From: Erythrobacteraceae bacterium
Lineage (GTDB): Bacteria; Pseudomonadota; Alphaproteobacteria; Sphingomonadales; Sphingomonadaceae
Length of the DNA: 41,276 nt
Assembly: GCA_027489095.1 (NCBI GenBank)
Contig: JAIYAL010000021.1
Coordinates: forward strand, 1 to 41,276
Reading direction: 5' to 3'
The position numbers and the translations under genes were made by a program. The notes under the pieces are model-generated. The model ran no database searches. It had not been told where the DNA came from and was given only the letters and a program-made list of their open reading frames with translations. Shown in pieces: positions 8,180 through 16,350 of the stretch; position 1 is the first letter of the stretch, and the number at the start of each line of letters is the position of its first letter.

Positions 8180-8676
8180 GCACGGTCACGCTCAGCATCG
8201 GCCCCAAGAGCTACTCCGTCGCCTGCGCTGACGGACAGGAAGCGCATATCCGCGCGCTGGGCGCGATGATTGCGGAGAAATATGCGCAGCTTGGGAGCGC
8301 GCGAGCGCCGCTCGAAGCGCAGAACTTGCTCTTCGCCGCGCTGTTCATGGCCGACGAACTGGCCGAGGCGAAAAAGCAACTCGCCGAAGCTGCCGAGCCC
8401 GACACCTCGGAAGCCGACGCCTTGCGAGAGACCGTCGCCCGGCTCGGGGCCGAGCTGGAAGCGGCGCGCGAGGAGGCATCCCGCCTTGCCGCCGTCTTCG
8501 CTGTTGCACCGGCGCCCGCCGCAAATCCGTCCGATGCCGACCTGTTCGGCGGCGCCGCGCCGGCGGAATTCAGGACCGATTCCCTCGCCAAAGCGATGGC
8601 CGAACGGCTCGAAGCTCTCGCCACGCGCGCCGAGGCGAGCGCCGCAGCGCTTGAAGCGGCTGCGCTAAGCGCCTAG
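8176..8676 (+). CDS. zapA: Cell division protein ZapA with extended C-terminus
   Basis: ZapA binds FtsZ and bundles protofilaments at midcell. The N-terminal domain is clear: VTLSIGPKSYSVACADGQEAHIRALG (residues 4-29), then a long helix LLFAALFMADELAEAKKQLAE that forms the ZapA dimer coiled coil. At 166 residues it is some 50 longer than the usual form; the extra part is Ala/Glu-rich, predicted helical, with a short DLFGG linker. The order small coiled-coil gene - zapA - 6S RNA - 5-FTHF cyclo-ligase is a conserved arrangement in proteobacteria and supports the call. Confidence 0.88.
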   Translation: MSTVTLSIGPKSYSVACADGQEAHIRALGAMIAEKYAQLGSARAPLEAQNLLFAALFMADELAEAKKQLAEAAEPDTSEADALRETVARLGAELEAAREEASRLAAVFAVAPAPAANPSDADLFGGAAPAEFRTDSLAKAMAERLEALATRAEASAAALEAAALSA

Positions 8677-8729
8677 ATTGCTCAATGGCGGGACTGCCCG
8701 GCACGAGCCGATTGAATATCCCTGAGGCT

Positions 8730-8860
8730 ATAAGCAATCCATGGGAGCCGTTCCTGCCCTTGTCTGCTGGTTCGTCCGGGAGACTTGGGCACACGGTGCC
8801 CACCTGACGTTAGGCGTCAGAGGATTTCGAGTGCAAACGACCCATGGTGGTTCCGTCACT
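8730..8860 (+). ncRNA. ssrS: Probable 6S RNA (boundaries approximate)
   Basis: 6S RNA sequesters sigma70 RNA polymerase in stationary phase. The call rests on position between zapA and 5-FTHF cyclo-ligase, a conserved site for ssrS, and on a rod-like fold. Bases 8739-8745 (ccatggg) pair with 8841-8847 (cccatgg), CGTT at 8749-8752 can pair with AACG at 8836-8839, an apical hairpin gggcac-acg-gtgccc is present, and a small hairpin ctgacg-ttag-gcgtcag lies on the 3' side of the central region. A run of T (8861-8870) follows. No covariance model was run, so the exact ends are uncertain by 10-20 bases. Confidence 0.7.
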
Positions 8861-8869
8861 TTGTTTTTT

Positions 8870-8966
8870 TCGCACGCCGTCCGGCGTGCGATTTCCTCGC
8901 TCACACGGCCTGAAGGCCGCGTCGCTGCGGGCGGCCGGTCGGCCTTGCGGCCCTTTGGGCCGATCA
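8870..8966. repeat. Cluster of GC-rich palindromes between 6S RNA and the cyclo-ligase gene
   Basis: Directly after the T-run come several inverted repeats: cgcacgccg-tc-cggcgtgcg (about 8871-8890), cggcctgaaggccg (about 8908-8921), and gcggccggtcggcc / ggcc-tttgggcc nearer 8930-8966. The first could be a hairpin terminating the RNA or separating it from the cyclo-ligase message. The stretch has no coding potential. Confidence 0.5.
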
Positions 8967-8993
8967 CTCCTTTGAGCTGAGGGGCCATAGCGC

Positions 8994-9566
8994 GTGCCGA
9001 CCAAATCCGAACTCCGCAAAACCCTTCGCGCCGCGCGTAAGGCGCATGTCGAGGCTTTGCCGGATGCGATCCGCGGGTTGCTGTTCCATCGCCCCCCTGC
9101 CCCGCTGCTGGCGCGCATTCCGCAGGAAGCTGTGATCGGTCTCTACCACGCAGGCCCGTGGGAGGCCCCTGCCGCCGCCTATGCGCGTTTCTTCCGCGAT
9201 GCGGGGCACGTCCTCGCCCTGCCCTTCTTTGCGGATCGCGATGCGCCCATGACCTTCCGTCACCACACCGATCCTTACACGCAGGACGATCTTGAGGTCG
9301 GCCCCTTCGGCGTCCTCCAGCCCGCTGCCGATGCAGATCTGCTCGTGCCAGAGATACTGTTCGTCCCGCTCGTCGGCTTTACCGCGACAGGCGCGCGGCT
9401 CGGACAGGGGGGCGGGCATTATGATCGCTGGCTCGCGGAACATGCGCCCGCGCTCGCCGTTGGGCTGGCATGGGATGCGCAGGCGTGCGACGCCCTGCCC
9501 ACCGAATCTCACGACGTCGCCCTCGGCGCGGTCGTCACCCCCACCCGGATCTACGGAAACCTCTAG
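8994..9566 (+). CDS. 5-formyltetrahydrofolate cyclo-ligase
   Basis: Converts 5-formyl-THF to 5,10-methenyl-THF using ATP, returning folate to the one-carbon pool. The 190-residue protein has KSELRKTLRAARKA at the N-terminus (nucleotide-binding lysine/arginine region) and the family signature LVGFTATGARLGQGGGHYDRWL (about residues 123-144). GTG at 8994 is preceded by GAGGGG (8979-8984) at 9 bases. It is often found next to 6S RNA and zapA (ygfA/fau in enterobacteria), as here. The DUF2842 gene follows after 2 bp. Confidence 0.92.
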   Translation: MPTKSELRKTLRAARKAHVEALPDAIRGLLFHRPPAPLLARIPQEAVIGLYHAGPWEAPAAAYARFFRDAGHVLALPFFADRDAPMTFRHHTDPYTQDDLEVGPFGVLQPAADADLLVPEILFVPLVGFTATGARLGQGGGHYDRWLAEHAPALAVGLAWDAQACDALPTESHDVALGAVVTPTRIYGNL

Positions 9567-9568
9567 AA

Positions 9569-9823
9569 ATGCGCGAGACCCCGACCTGGCGAATTCCCTT
9601 CGGCGTTGTCAGCCTGTTCATCCTGTTGATGGCCTATGGCATCGTTGTCGCGCGCTATGCGCCGGAGATTATCGGGCGCTGGTCGGGCGGGGCGCAGACG
9701 GTGGTCTACGTCGTGCTCGGTCTGATCTGGCTGCTGCCCTTGAAGCGCTTTCTGATCTGGATGGAGACCGGCAGCTGGAGCGCGCCTGCCCTACCTGCCG
9801 ATGCAAAAGAAAAGGCGGACTGA
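9569..9823 (+). CDS. DUF2842 membrane protein
   Basis: An 84-residue protein with two predicted transmembrane helices, FGVVSLFILLMAYGIVVA (about 11-28) and TVVYVVLGLIWLLPL (about 44-58), joined by a short loop. The N-terminal PTWRIPFG and the ...LIWLLPLKRFLIWMETG segment match the alphaproteobacterial DUF2842 family; no function is known. It begins 2 bp after the cyclo-ligase stop, so the two are co-transcribed. Its stop codon lies inside the hairpin annotated as the tRNA-Asp terminator. Confidence 0.85.
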   Translation: MRETPTWRIPFGVVSLFILLMAYGIVVARYAPEIIGRWSGGAQTVVYVVLGLIWLLPLKRFLIWMETGSWSAPALPADAKEKAD

Positions 9824-9833
9824 CGCCCGCCTT
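9812..9833 (-). terminator. Intrinsic terminator of the tRNA-Asp transcript
   Basis: The 7-bp stem aaggcgg/ccgcctt encloses an 8-base loop. Read on the minus strand it is followed by TTTTCTTTT, as expected downstream of the minus-strand tRNA. On the plus strand the U-tract is absent, so it mainly serves the tRNA. Confidence 0.6.
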
Positions 9834-9867
9834 ATCAAGAGCCTTGCGGCCATTCCCAAGGAACAAG

Positions 9868-9944
<77 letters not shown>

Positions 9945-10059
9945 GCATCTTGTCCTTTCGAGCTGGCAGCGATGCCGTCCCGCTCGTGGAGCAGCGCCAT
10001 TACGTCCGGCGGTTCGGGCTGTCAACGCCCGTCGCGCAGACCCTGACGCAATATTTTCG

Positions 10060-11337
10060 TCAGTCCACCAGCAGCAGCGCGGGCGTCTCGATCAGGCGCT
10101 TCACCCCTTGCACGAAGCTCGCCGCATCATGGCCGTCGACCACGCGGTGGTCGCAGGAGATCGAGATGTTCATCAGCTTGCGCTTGGCGATGCGCTCGCC
10201 TCCCAAGCCGTCTTGCACGAACATCGGGCGCTCGACGATCCGGTTTGGGCCGATGATCGCAACCTCCGGGCGGTTGATCACCGGGGTAGTGGCAATTCCC
10301 CCCAGCGGCCCCAGCGACGTGATCGTCAGGGTCGAGCCGGAGAGTTCCTCCGAGGTTGCCTTGCCGGTGCGTGCAGCCTCGGCGAGCCGACCGATCTCGC
10401 GGGCGAGCTGCCACAGGTTCAGGCCTTGCGCGTTGCGGATCACCGGCACCATCAGGCCGCTGTCGGTCTGCGCCGCCATGCCGAGGTGGATGCTGCCGTG
10501 GCGCGTCACCACGCCCGCCTCGTCGTCGTAGCGCGCGTTGATCATGGGGAAGGCCGGGACCATCTTGCAGATCGCTTTGATCAGCAGCGGCAGCAGGGTG
10601 AGCTTGGGCCGATCACCGCGCGCGGCGTTCAATTGCGCGCGCAAGATCTCCAGATCGGTGACGTCGCACTCCTCGACATAGGTGAAGTGCGGAATGTGGC
10701 GCTTGGAAGCGGCCATGTTCTGGGCGATGCGCTTCCTGAGGCCCATCACCTTGATCGTCTCGTCACCGCGCGTCTTGCCGGCGGCGCCGAAACCGCTGCC
10801 CGCATTATAAGCGAGGAAGGCGTCGAGATCGGCATGGCGCACACGCCCGTCGGCGGCGGGCTTCACCTGGGCAAGATCGATCCCGAGATCGCGCGCACGC
10901 TGGCGCACGGCGGGGCTGGCAAGGACCTTGTGAGCGGCTGCGGCCGGAGCGGGAGATTCCGATACGGTCTCAGCCGGCGCGGACGCCGCGACCGGTTCGG
11001 GCGCTGGTGCCACACCTGCCTCGTCGGCATCGGACATTTCGTCCTCGATCTGCTCGGCAGCGGCTTCGGCCTCCTGCTCCGAGGCCTCGCCCTCGCCCTC
11101 GGTCTCGATCACCAGCAGCATCGCACCGATGGCGATGGTGTCGCCCACCTCGCCCGCAAGCGCCGTGACGATGCCCGTCACCGGGCTCTCGATATCGATC
11201 GTCGCCTTGTCGGTCATCACGTCGACGAGGTGCTGGTCCTCCTCCACGCGGTCACCGACCTTGATGTGCCACTCGACGACTTCCGCCTCGGCAACGCCTT
11301 CGCCCACGTCGGGCATGTTGAATGTGAACTTGGCCAT
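10060..11337 (-). CDS. bkdB: Branched-chain alpha-keto acid dehydrogenase E2 (dihydrolipoyl acyltransferase)
   Basis: The core of the mitochondrial-type BCKDH complex, passing acyl groups from lipoamide to CoA. The 425-residue protein has one lipoyl domain (residues 1-78, lipoylated Lys44 in TDKATI), an acidic Glu/Ala-rich linker (about 80-135), a peripheral subunit-binding domain near 140-175 (LASPAVRQRARDLGIDL) and the catalytic domain with DHRVVDGHDAASF near the C-terminus. The start at 11337 begins directly with the lipoyl domain, 7 bp after the E1-beta stop. No lpd (E3) gene is in the window. Gene order E1a-E1b-E2 and one lipoyl domain favour BCKDH over pyruvate dehydrogenase. Confidence 0.9.
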   Translation of the reverse strand: MAKFTFNMPDVGEGVAEAEVVEWHIKVGDRVEEDQHLVDVMTDKATIDIESPVTGIVTALAGEVGDTIAIGAMLLVIETEGEGEASEQEAEAAAEQIEDEMSDADEAGVAPAPEPVAASAPAETVSESPAPAAAAHKVLASPAVRQRARDLGIDLAQVKPAADGRVRHADLDAFLAYNAGSGFGAAGKTRGDETIKVMGLRKRIAQNMAASKRHIPHFTYVEECDVTDLEILRAQLNAARGDRPKLTLLPLLIKAICKMVPAFPMINARYDDEAGVVTRHGSIHLGMAAQTDSGLMVPVIRNAQGLNLWQLAREIGRLAEAARTGKATSEELSGSTLTITSLGPLGGIATTPVINRPEVAIIGPNRIVERPMFVQDGLGGERIAKRKLMNISISCDHRVVDGHDAASFVQGVKRLIETPALLLVD

Positions 11338-11344
11338 TGTCGGG

Positions 11345-12397
11345 TCAGTCCTTGAGAAGCTTGTCGATGGCCTCGCCAATGCGGACAGGGCCCGGGAAAT
11401 AGGCCCATTCGAGGCTGTGGGGATAGGGCGTGTCGAAGCCGGTGACGCGTTCCACGGGCGCCTCGAGGTGGTAGAAGCAGCGTTCGGTGACGAGCGCGGA
11501 AAGCTCCGCGCCGAAGCCGCTCGTGCGGGTCGCCTCATGGACGATCAGGCAGCGTCCGGTCTTTTCCACCGAGGCTTCAATCGCCTTGATGTCGAGCGGC
11601 ACCAGCGTGCGCAGATCGAGGATCTCGGCGTCGACACCCTTGGCGATGCAGACCGCCTCGGCCACGTGAACCATGGTGCCATAGGCGAGCACGGTGAGCT
11701 GCTCGCCCTCGCGCACGGTGCGCGCCTTGCCGAGCGGGATCTTGTAGTAGCCTTCGGGCACCACAGAATCGGGGTGCTTCTTCCACGGCTCGACCGGCTT
11801 GTCGTAAAAGCCCGTGAAGGGCCCGTTGTAAATCCGCTTGGGCTCGAAGAAGATCACCGGATCATTGTCTTCGATGGCCGCAATCAGCAGGCCCTTGGCA
11901 TCGTGCGGGGTCGCCGGGATGACGGTTTTGAGGCCCGCCACGTGGGTGAACAGCGCCTCGGGGCTCTGGCTGTGGGTCTGTCCGCCGAAAATCCCTCCGC
12001 CAAAGGGCGAGCGCACCGTGAGCGGCGCAATGTAATCGCCCGCCGAACGATAGCGCAGGCGCGCGGCTTCCGAGATCAGTTGGTCGAGGCCGGGGTAAAT
12101 ATAGTCGGCGAACTGGATTTCCGGCACGGGGCGCAGGCCGTAAGCCCCCATCCCCACCGCCACCCCGATGATCCCGCATTCGGAAATCGGCGTATCGAAG
12201 ACGCGGGTCTTGCCGTGCTTGGCCTGAAGGCCTGCGGTGGCGCGGAACACGCCGCCGAAATAACCCACGTCCTCGCCCATGATGATCACATCAGGATCGC
12301 GCGCCAGCATGATGTCGAGCGCCTCATTGATCGCCTCGATCATGTTGAGGCGGCGTTCTGCTGCGGTTTGCGTGACGGTGTCCATCCCGGCGCTCAT
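11345..12397 (-). CDS. bkdA2: Branched-chain alpha-keto acid dehydrogenase E1 beta subunit
   Basis: Binds the TPP pyrimidine ring together with E1 alpha and takes part in oxidative decarboxylation of valine-, leucine- and isoleucine-derived keto acids. The 350-residue length fits. Motifs are NMIEAINEALD, IMGEDVGYFGGVFRAT (catalytic Glu), FDTPISECGIIGVAVGM, EIQFADYIYPGLDQ and the C-terminal VTGFDTPYP. GGQTHSQSPEALF carries the conserved phosphate-contact histidine region. The ATG overlaps the E1-alpha stop by 4 bp (ATGA), so subunits are likely made in equal amounts. Confidence 0.95.
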   Translation of the reverse strand: MSAGMDTVTQTAAERRLNMIEAINEALDIMLARDPDVIIMGEDVGYFGGVFRATAGLQAKHGKTRVFDTPISECGIIGVAVGMGAYGLRPVPEIQFADYIYPGLDQLISEAARLRYRSAGDYIAPLTVRSPFGGGIFGGQTHSQSPEALFTHVAGLKTVIPATPHDAKGLLIAAIEDNDPVIFFEPKRIYNGPFTGFYDKPVEPWKKHPDSVVPEGYYKIPLGKARTVREGEQLTVLAYGTMVHVAEAVCIAKGVDAEILDLRTLVPLDIKAIEASVEKTGRCLIVHEATRTSGFGAELSALVTERCFYHLEAPVERVTGFDTPYPHSLEWAYFPGPVRIGEAIDKLLKD

Positions 12398-13701
12398 CCG
12401 AAGGGCCTTTCGGTGCCAAACTTGGTGATGCGTTCGCGGATCGCCTGTTCGGCCTGTTCCTTAAGGTGCCAGGGCAGCTCCTCGTAGACGTCCTCGAACA
12501 TGGTGTGGAACGGATGGTGCAGGCCGTGGCCGAGGATACCGTTCTTCTCGGCCTCCTTGGTGGTGGCTTTGACCTCCTCTGCGCAGGCAAGATCCATTGC
12601 CACCTGGCGCTCTTCGTCCCATTCGCCGATGGCAATGAGGTGGTTCTTGAGGCGGTTGACGGGATCGCCCAGCGGCCACTCCTCGCGCTCTTGCGCCGAG
12701 CGATAGCCCGAGGGGTCGTCCGAGGTGGAGTGGCCTTCCGCGCGGTAGGTGAAGTATTCGATGAGGCTAGGGCCGTGGTTGCCGCGTGCACGGTTTGCGG
12801 CCCATTCGGCGGCCGCATAGCAGGCGAGCGCGTCATTGCCGTCGACCCGAAGCGCCGCGATCCCGTAGCCCAGCCCGCGTGCGGCAAAAGTCGTGCGCTC
12901 CCCGCCTGCGAAGCCTGAGAAGCTCGAAATTGCCCACTGATTGTTGATCACATTGAGGATGACCGGCGCATTGTAGACAGCCGCGAATGTGCAGGCCGAG
13001 TGGAAGTCGCCCTCGGCCGTGCTGCCCTCACCCACCCAGCTCGCCGCGATCCGGCTGTCACCCTTCGCCGCGCTCGCCATCGCCCAGCCCACCGCCTGCG
13101 GGCACTGGGTGGCAAGGTTGCCCGAGATCGAGAAGAAGCTGTGCTCGCGGCTTGAATACATGATCGGCAGCTGGCGGCCCTTCAGCTTGTCGGCCTTGTT
13201 CGAATAGATCTGGTTGATCATCTCGATCAGCGGATAACCGCGCGCGATCAGGATGCCTTGCTGGCGGTAGGAGGGGAACACCATGTCGTCGCTGGCGAGC
13301 GCCATCGCCGGCGGGATCGAGGTCGCCTCCTCGCCGGTGCACTTCATGTAGAAGCTGGTCTTGCCCTGCCGCTGACCGCGGAACATGCGTTCATCAAAGG
13401 CCCGCACCATCGCCATGTGACCGAGCATGGCGCGCAACGTCTCGGGAGCCAGGCGCGGGTTCCAGGGGCCATGGGCGAGGTTGTCATCGCCCAGCACACG
13501 GATGAGGCCATAGGCCAGGCCCGCGATCTCGGAAGGGTGGACGGCCTCATCCGGGCGCGGCTGGTCACCGGGCTGGCCGATGGCGATATGCGAGAAATCG
13601 GCGGTGTCGCCGGGGCGATACTTGGGCTCGGGCACGTGCAGCACGAGCGCTGGGCGATTGCCTTTCTCGCCCTTCGCCGCGCGTCCTTCAGGTTCGGCCA
13701 T
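12394..13701 (-). CDS. bkdA1: Branched-chain alpha-keto acid dehydrogenase E1 alpha subunit
   Basis: The TPP-diphosphate binding subunit of E1. The 435-residue product has an N-terminal extension typical of BCKDH E1 alpha, RQGKTSFYMKCTGEEA, the TPP/Mg motif GEGSTAEGDFHSA...NNQWAIS (about residues 225-262), and the phosphorylation-loop-like YRAEGHSTSDDPSGYR. The start at 13701 was chosen because GAGGGAGAG lies about 9 bases upstream and the product then begins MAEPEG; an ATG at 13749 is also in frame. First gene of the three-gene operon; an AT-rich stretch (13750-13780) upstream may hold the promoter. No adjacent bkdR/Lrp regulator is seen. Confidence 0.93.
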   Translation of the reverse strand: MAEPEGRAAKGEKGNRPALVLHVPEPKYRPGDTADFSHIAIGQPGDQPRPDEAVHPSEIAGLAYGLIRVLGDDNLAHGPWNPRLAPETLRAMLGHMAMVRAFDERMFRGQRQGKTSFYMKCTGEEATSIPPAMALASDDMVFPSYRQQGILIARGYPLIEMINQIYSNKADKLKGRQLPIMYSSREHSFFSISGNLATQCPQAVGWAMASAAKGDSRIAASWVGEGSTAEGDFHSACTFAAVYNAPVILNVINNQWAISSFSGFAGGERTTFAARGLGYGIAALRVDGNDALACYAAAEWAANRARGNHGPSLIEYFTYRAEGHSTSDDPSGYRSAQEREEWPLGDPVNRLKNHLIAIGEWDEERQVAMDLACAEEVKATTKEAEKNGILGHGLHHPFHTMFEDVYEELPWHLKEQAEQAIRERITKFGTERPFG

Positions 13702-13812
13702 GGCCTGCGCTCTCCCTCGTCGCGCCCCGCCGGACGCTGCTGCAATCATTGCTTGAATACGTATTTTTATTTCAACCCGAGGGAGCGGTCAAGCGCGGTG
13801 GAGGGATGAGGC

Positions 13813-14796
13813 TCACACCGCAACGGGGGCGCTGATCGGGGGGAGCGGCGCGTAATCATGCACCAGAAAGTCATCGATTCTGTAGTCGAAAATTGTTTCC
13901 GGCCGCCGTGTGATCTCCAATCGGGGGCGGCCCTGCGGTAGGCGAGAAAGCTGTTCCTCGATCAGGTGCGCGTGATTGAGATAGAGGTGCACATCGCCCC
14001 CCATCCACACCAGCTCGCCCGGCTCCATCCCGACCTGCTGCGCGATCATCGCGGTGAGCAGCGCGGCCGACCACAGGTTGAACGGCAACCCCAGCGCGAC
14101 GTCGCAGCTGCGCTGATAGAGCACGCAATTAAGGCGCGCCCCCTCATCTCTCTTGGCGCCGCCCTCGCCTGCGACATGGAACTGGTAGGTCTTGTGGCAC
14201 GGCGGGAGCGCCATGCGGTCAAGTTCGGCAACGTTCCAGCCTTCGATGATGTGGCGCCGGCTGCCGGGGCTGGTCCGCAGGCTCTCGATCACCGCGGCGA
14301 CCTGGTTGATGCCTTCGCCCTTTTCGTAAAGCCCGTCAGGACGGTAGCGGTAGGTCGGCCAGTCCACCCACTGCTTGCCATAGACCGGCCCGAGATCGCC
14401 CCAGCGCAGCGCAAAGGCCTCATCCTCGGCGATCCGCGCGACGAAATCATCGAGGCTGAGCTCATCACCCGTCTCGCGGACATAGCGCGCGTGGGGCCAT
14501 TCGTTCCAGATCTTCACGCCTTGCAGCACCAGCGGGCGGATGTTGGTTGCGCCGGTCAGGAACCACAGCAGTTCGCGGGTCGCGGTCTTCCAGTAGACGC
14601 GCTTGGTGGTGAGCAGCGGCATCGCCCCGCCGCCAAGGTCGAACCGAAGCATCGCCCCGCACAGCGAGCGGGTGCCCACACCAGTGCGGTCGATGCGCTC
14701 GCTCCCCGTCTCCCAGACCTGCCGCATCAGATCGAGATATTGCTGTTCGGGGTGCGGCCCGGTCGGGGCGGAAAGGGGATTCGCGAGGCTGGCCAT
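13813..14796 (-). CDS. thyA: Thymidylate synthase
   Basis: Methylates dUMP to dTMP with methylene-THF. The 327-residue protein has DRTGVGTRSLCG (phosphate-binding Arg), LLTTKRVYWK, ELLWFLTGATNI, WGDLGPVYGKQWVDW, the catalytic Cys in LPPCHKTYQF (about residue 187), QRSCDVALGLPFNL (dUMP phosphate) and LYLNHAHLIEEQL. It is longer than E. coli ThyA (264) because of insertions around residues 95-125 and 195-205, common in some lineages. The ATG at 14796 was preferred as the first Met before the conserved region; no good ribosome binding site is visible. It lies in its own unit between bkdA1 and tRNA-Pro. Confidence 0.95.
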   Translation of the reverse strand: MASLANPLSAPTGPHPEQQYLDLMRQVWETGSERIDRTGVGTRSLCGAMLRFDLGGGAMPLLTTKRVYWKTATRELLWFLTGATNIRPLVLQGVKIWNEWPHARYVRETGDELSLDDFVARIAEDEAFALRWGDLGPVYGKQWVDWPTYRYRPDGLYEKGEGINQVAAVIESLRTSPGSRRHIIEGWNVAELDRMALPPCHKTYQFHVAGEGGAKRDEGARLNCVLYQRSCDVALGLPFNLWSAALLTAMIAQQVGMEPGELVWMGGDVHLYLNHAHLIEEQLSRLPQGRPRLEITRRPETIFDYRIDDFLVHDYAPLPPISAPVAV

Positions 14797-14908
14797 GCGG
14801 GGACTATAGGAGCGCATTTGCCCGCTTGCCACTATCCTCATCCCCACCTATAGGGCGCGCCTTGCCTCGATCCACAGCGGGTTTTTGCCCATGTGGAGCC
14901 GACACGGT

Positions 14909-14985
14909 CGGGGAGTAGCTCAGCCTGGTAGAGCACTGTCTTCGGGAGGCAGGGGCCGGAGGTTCGAATCCTCTCTCCCCGACCA
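14909..14985 (+). tRNA. tRNA-Pro (anticodon CGG)
   Basis: A 77-nt cloverleaf with encoded CCA at 14983-14985. The acceptor CGGGGAG pairs with CTCCCCG, the anticodon stem CTGTC/GGCAG holds loop TTCGGGA (anticodon CGG), and the T loop GGTTCGAATCC is intact. First base C pairs with G72 as in other tRNA-Pro. A possible integrase remnant follows at 15098. Confidence 0.97.
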
Positions 14986-15097
14986 ATTCTTTGCTTCGCA
15001 AAATCGATTTGTTGGGGAGACGCCCGGTTCGCCGTGCGCTCCCACAACAATCCCGTTTCGTGGCTCCGATCACACTTCGATCACACGGAGCATCGAC

Positions 15098-15208
15098 ATG
15101 GCAACGACGGCGAGACGCGAAGGCGGCTGGAGCCTGCAAGTGAGGCGCAAGGGATCCCCCCGGATGAGATCGAGCCGCCGCCTTTCGCTGACGCGTTGCA
15201 ATCACTGA
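15098..15208 (+). pseudogene. Possible integrase N-terminal remnant beside tRNA-Pro
   Basis: A 36-residue frame starting MATTARREGGWSLQVRRKG. The GGWSLQVRRKG segment resembles the first beta strands of the arm-binding domain of phage-type tyrosine recombinases (compare the common GSWRVxVRRKGYP). Similarity stops after about 20 residues and no catalytic Arg/His/Tyr box follows. It is preceded by a direct repeat, cgatcacac, at 15067-15075 and 15078-15086. Its location 110 bp after a tRNA 3' end is the usual place for an integrase gene. The call is inference from a short match and could be chance. Confidence 0.3.
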
Positions 15209-15248
15209 CGACCTAGTCCCGGTTCAAAGAGGCCCTGCCGTTCGATGC

Positions 15249-16247
15249 CTAGGTCATCTGCCGCCGCAGGGTGCTCGGCGGGGCGCCGAACCAGCGGCGG
15301 GTCGCTCTGCGCAGGCTGCGCGCTTCGGAATAGCCAAGCCCCGCTGCGAGGTCTTCCAACCCCACCTCTCCCTTCAGCGCGGCGAGCGTCTGCTGCTGGC
15401 GGACATGACCGATCAGCGCGCGATAACTGTAGCCCTCTTCGGCCAGACGGCGGCGCAAAGTGGGGACTGAAACCCCCATCATCGACGCAAGCGTCGCTTG
15501 GTCGAGCGGGGCCTGCCACAGCAGGTCGAGAACCTGCTCGGCCGTGCTGACCCGCGTGAGCGGCTCAGCGGTGATCTGACGATAGGTCTCGAACAGCAGG
15601 GTCGGCCAAAGGTCGAAGCGGTCGGCGACCAGCGCGACGTCGGCGGCGCTTGATGGATAGACCAGTTCCACGTCGTTCCCGCGACGGATGACCGGGCAGC
15701 CGAGCAGATCAAACAGCGCCCCATTGCCCGGCGCATCGTCGCGAGGCACAATCAGGCGGCGCGGTTCCAGCTTTTGCCCGGCCATCCAGCAGCAGGCGGT
15801 GTGGAGCACGACCACCACCATCTCTACATAAAGCCGCCGCTGCGCCGGGACATCGCCCGTGCCCGGCACGCGCAGGCGCAGATCATGGCCGCGGCGCACC
15901 GCGAGTGGCAGATCGGGCCACACGATCCGCGACGCGGCGGCGAGCCGCGCCAGTCCGTCGCCGAGGTCATGCCCCAGCCGCATCGCCGCCAGCAGAAGCG
16001 CGAAACTGCCGTCCGGCACTGCTTGCGGTCCAAGCGCGTGGCGCTCGTCACCGGTCCGGTCGATGTTATTGCGCAGCAGCCGCCAGAAATCGAGATGGCC
16101 GATCGGCGTGCCGTCCGCGGGCAGTCCTGCCTCGGTCAGCATCTCCCGCGCGGGGCCATCGCCAAGCAAGGTAGCGAGAAAGTCAAAGGGGACCAGCGCC
16201 GTCACGTGGCGATGTTGTCTTATTGCTCGCCGCAAGGCAACGACCAT
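15249..16247 (-). CDS. AraC-family transcriptional regulator (arabinose-binding-like N-domain)
   Basis: A 332-residue regulator. The N-terminal two thirds (VPFDFLATLLGDGPAREMLTEAG..., FALLLAAMRLGHDLGDGL) match the PF12625-type ligand domain found in OruR/VirF-like AraC proteins. The C-terminal third has two helix-turn-helix motifs: LASMMGVSVPTLRRRLAEEG and LEDLAAGLGYSEARSLRRATRRWFG. The start at 16247 gives the normal family length; longer frames run back into the divergent receptor gene. It is divergent from the TonB receptor/esterase pair with a 103-bp shared promoter region, so it probably controls them. Confidence 0.88.
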   Translation of the reverse strand: MVVALRRAIRQHRHVTALVPFDFLATLLGDGPAREMLTEAGLPADGTPIGHLDFWRLLRNNIDRTGDERHALGPQAVPDGSFALLLAAMRLGHDLGDGLARLAAASRIVWPDLPLAVRRGHDLRLRVPGTGDVPAQRRLYVEMVVVVLHTACCWMAGQKLEPRRLIVPRDDAPGNGALFDLLGCPVIRRGNDVELVYPSSAADVALVADRFDLWPTLLFETYRQITAEPLTRVSTAEQVLDLLWQAPLDQATLASMMGVSVPTLRRRLAEEGYSYRALIGHVRQQQTLAALKGEVGLEDLAAGLGYSEARSLRRATRRWFGAPPSTLRRQMT

Positions 16248-16350
16248 TTTGAGCGAATTTGTCCGCCCGTTGAGCAAGCTCCTGTCCTTCCGCCGCCGGA
16301 ACCGTGGGCCTAGCCACAAAGAAAACACAGACAACGGGGAGGAAATGACC

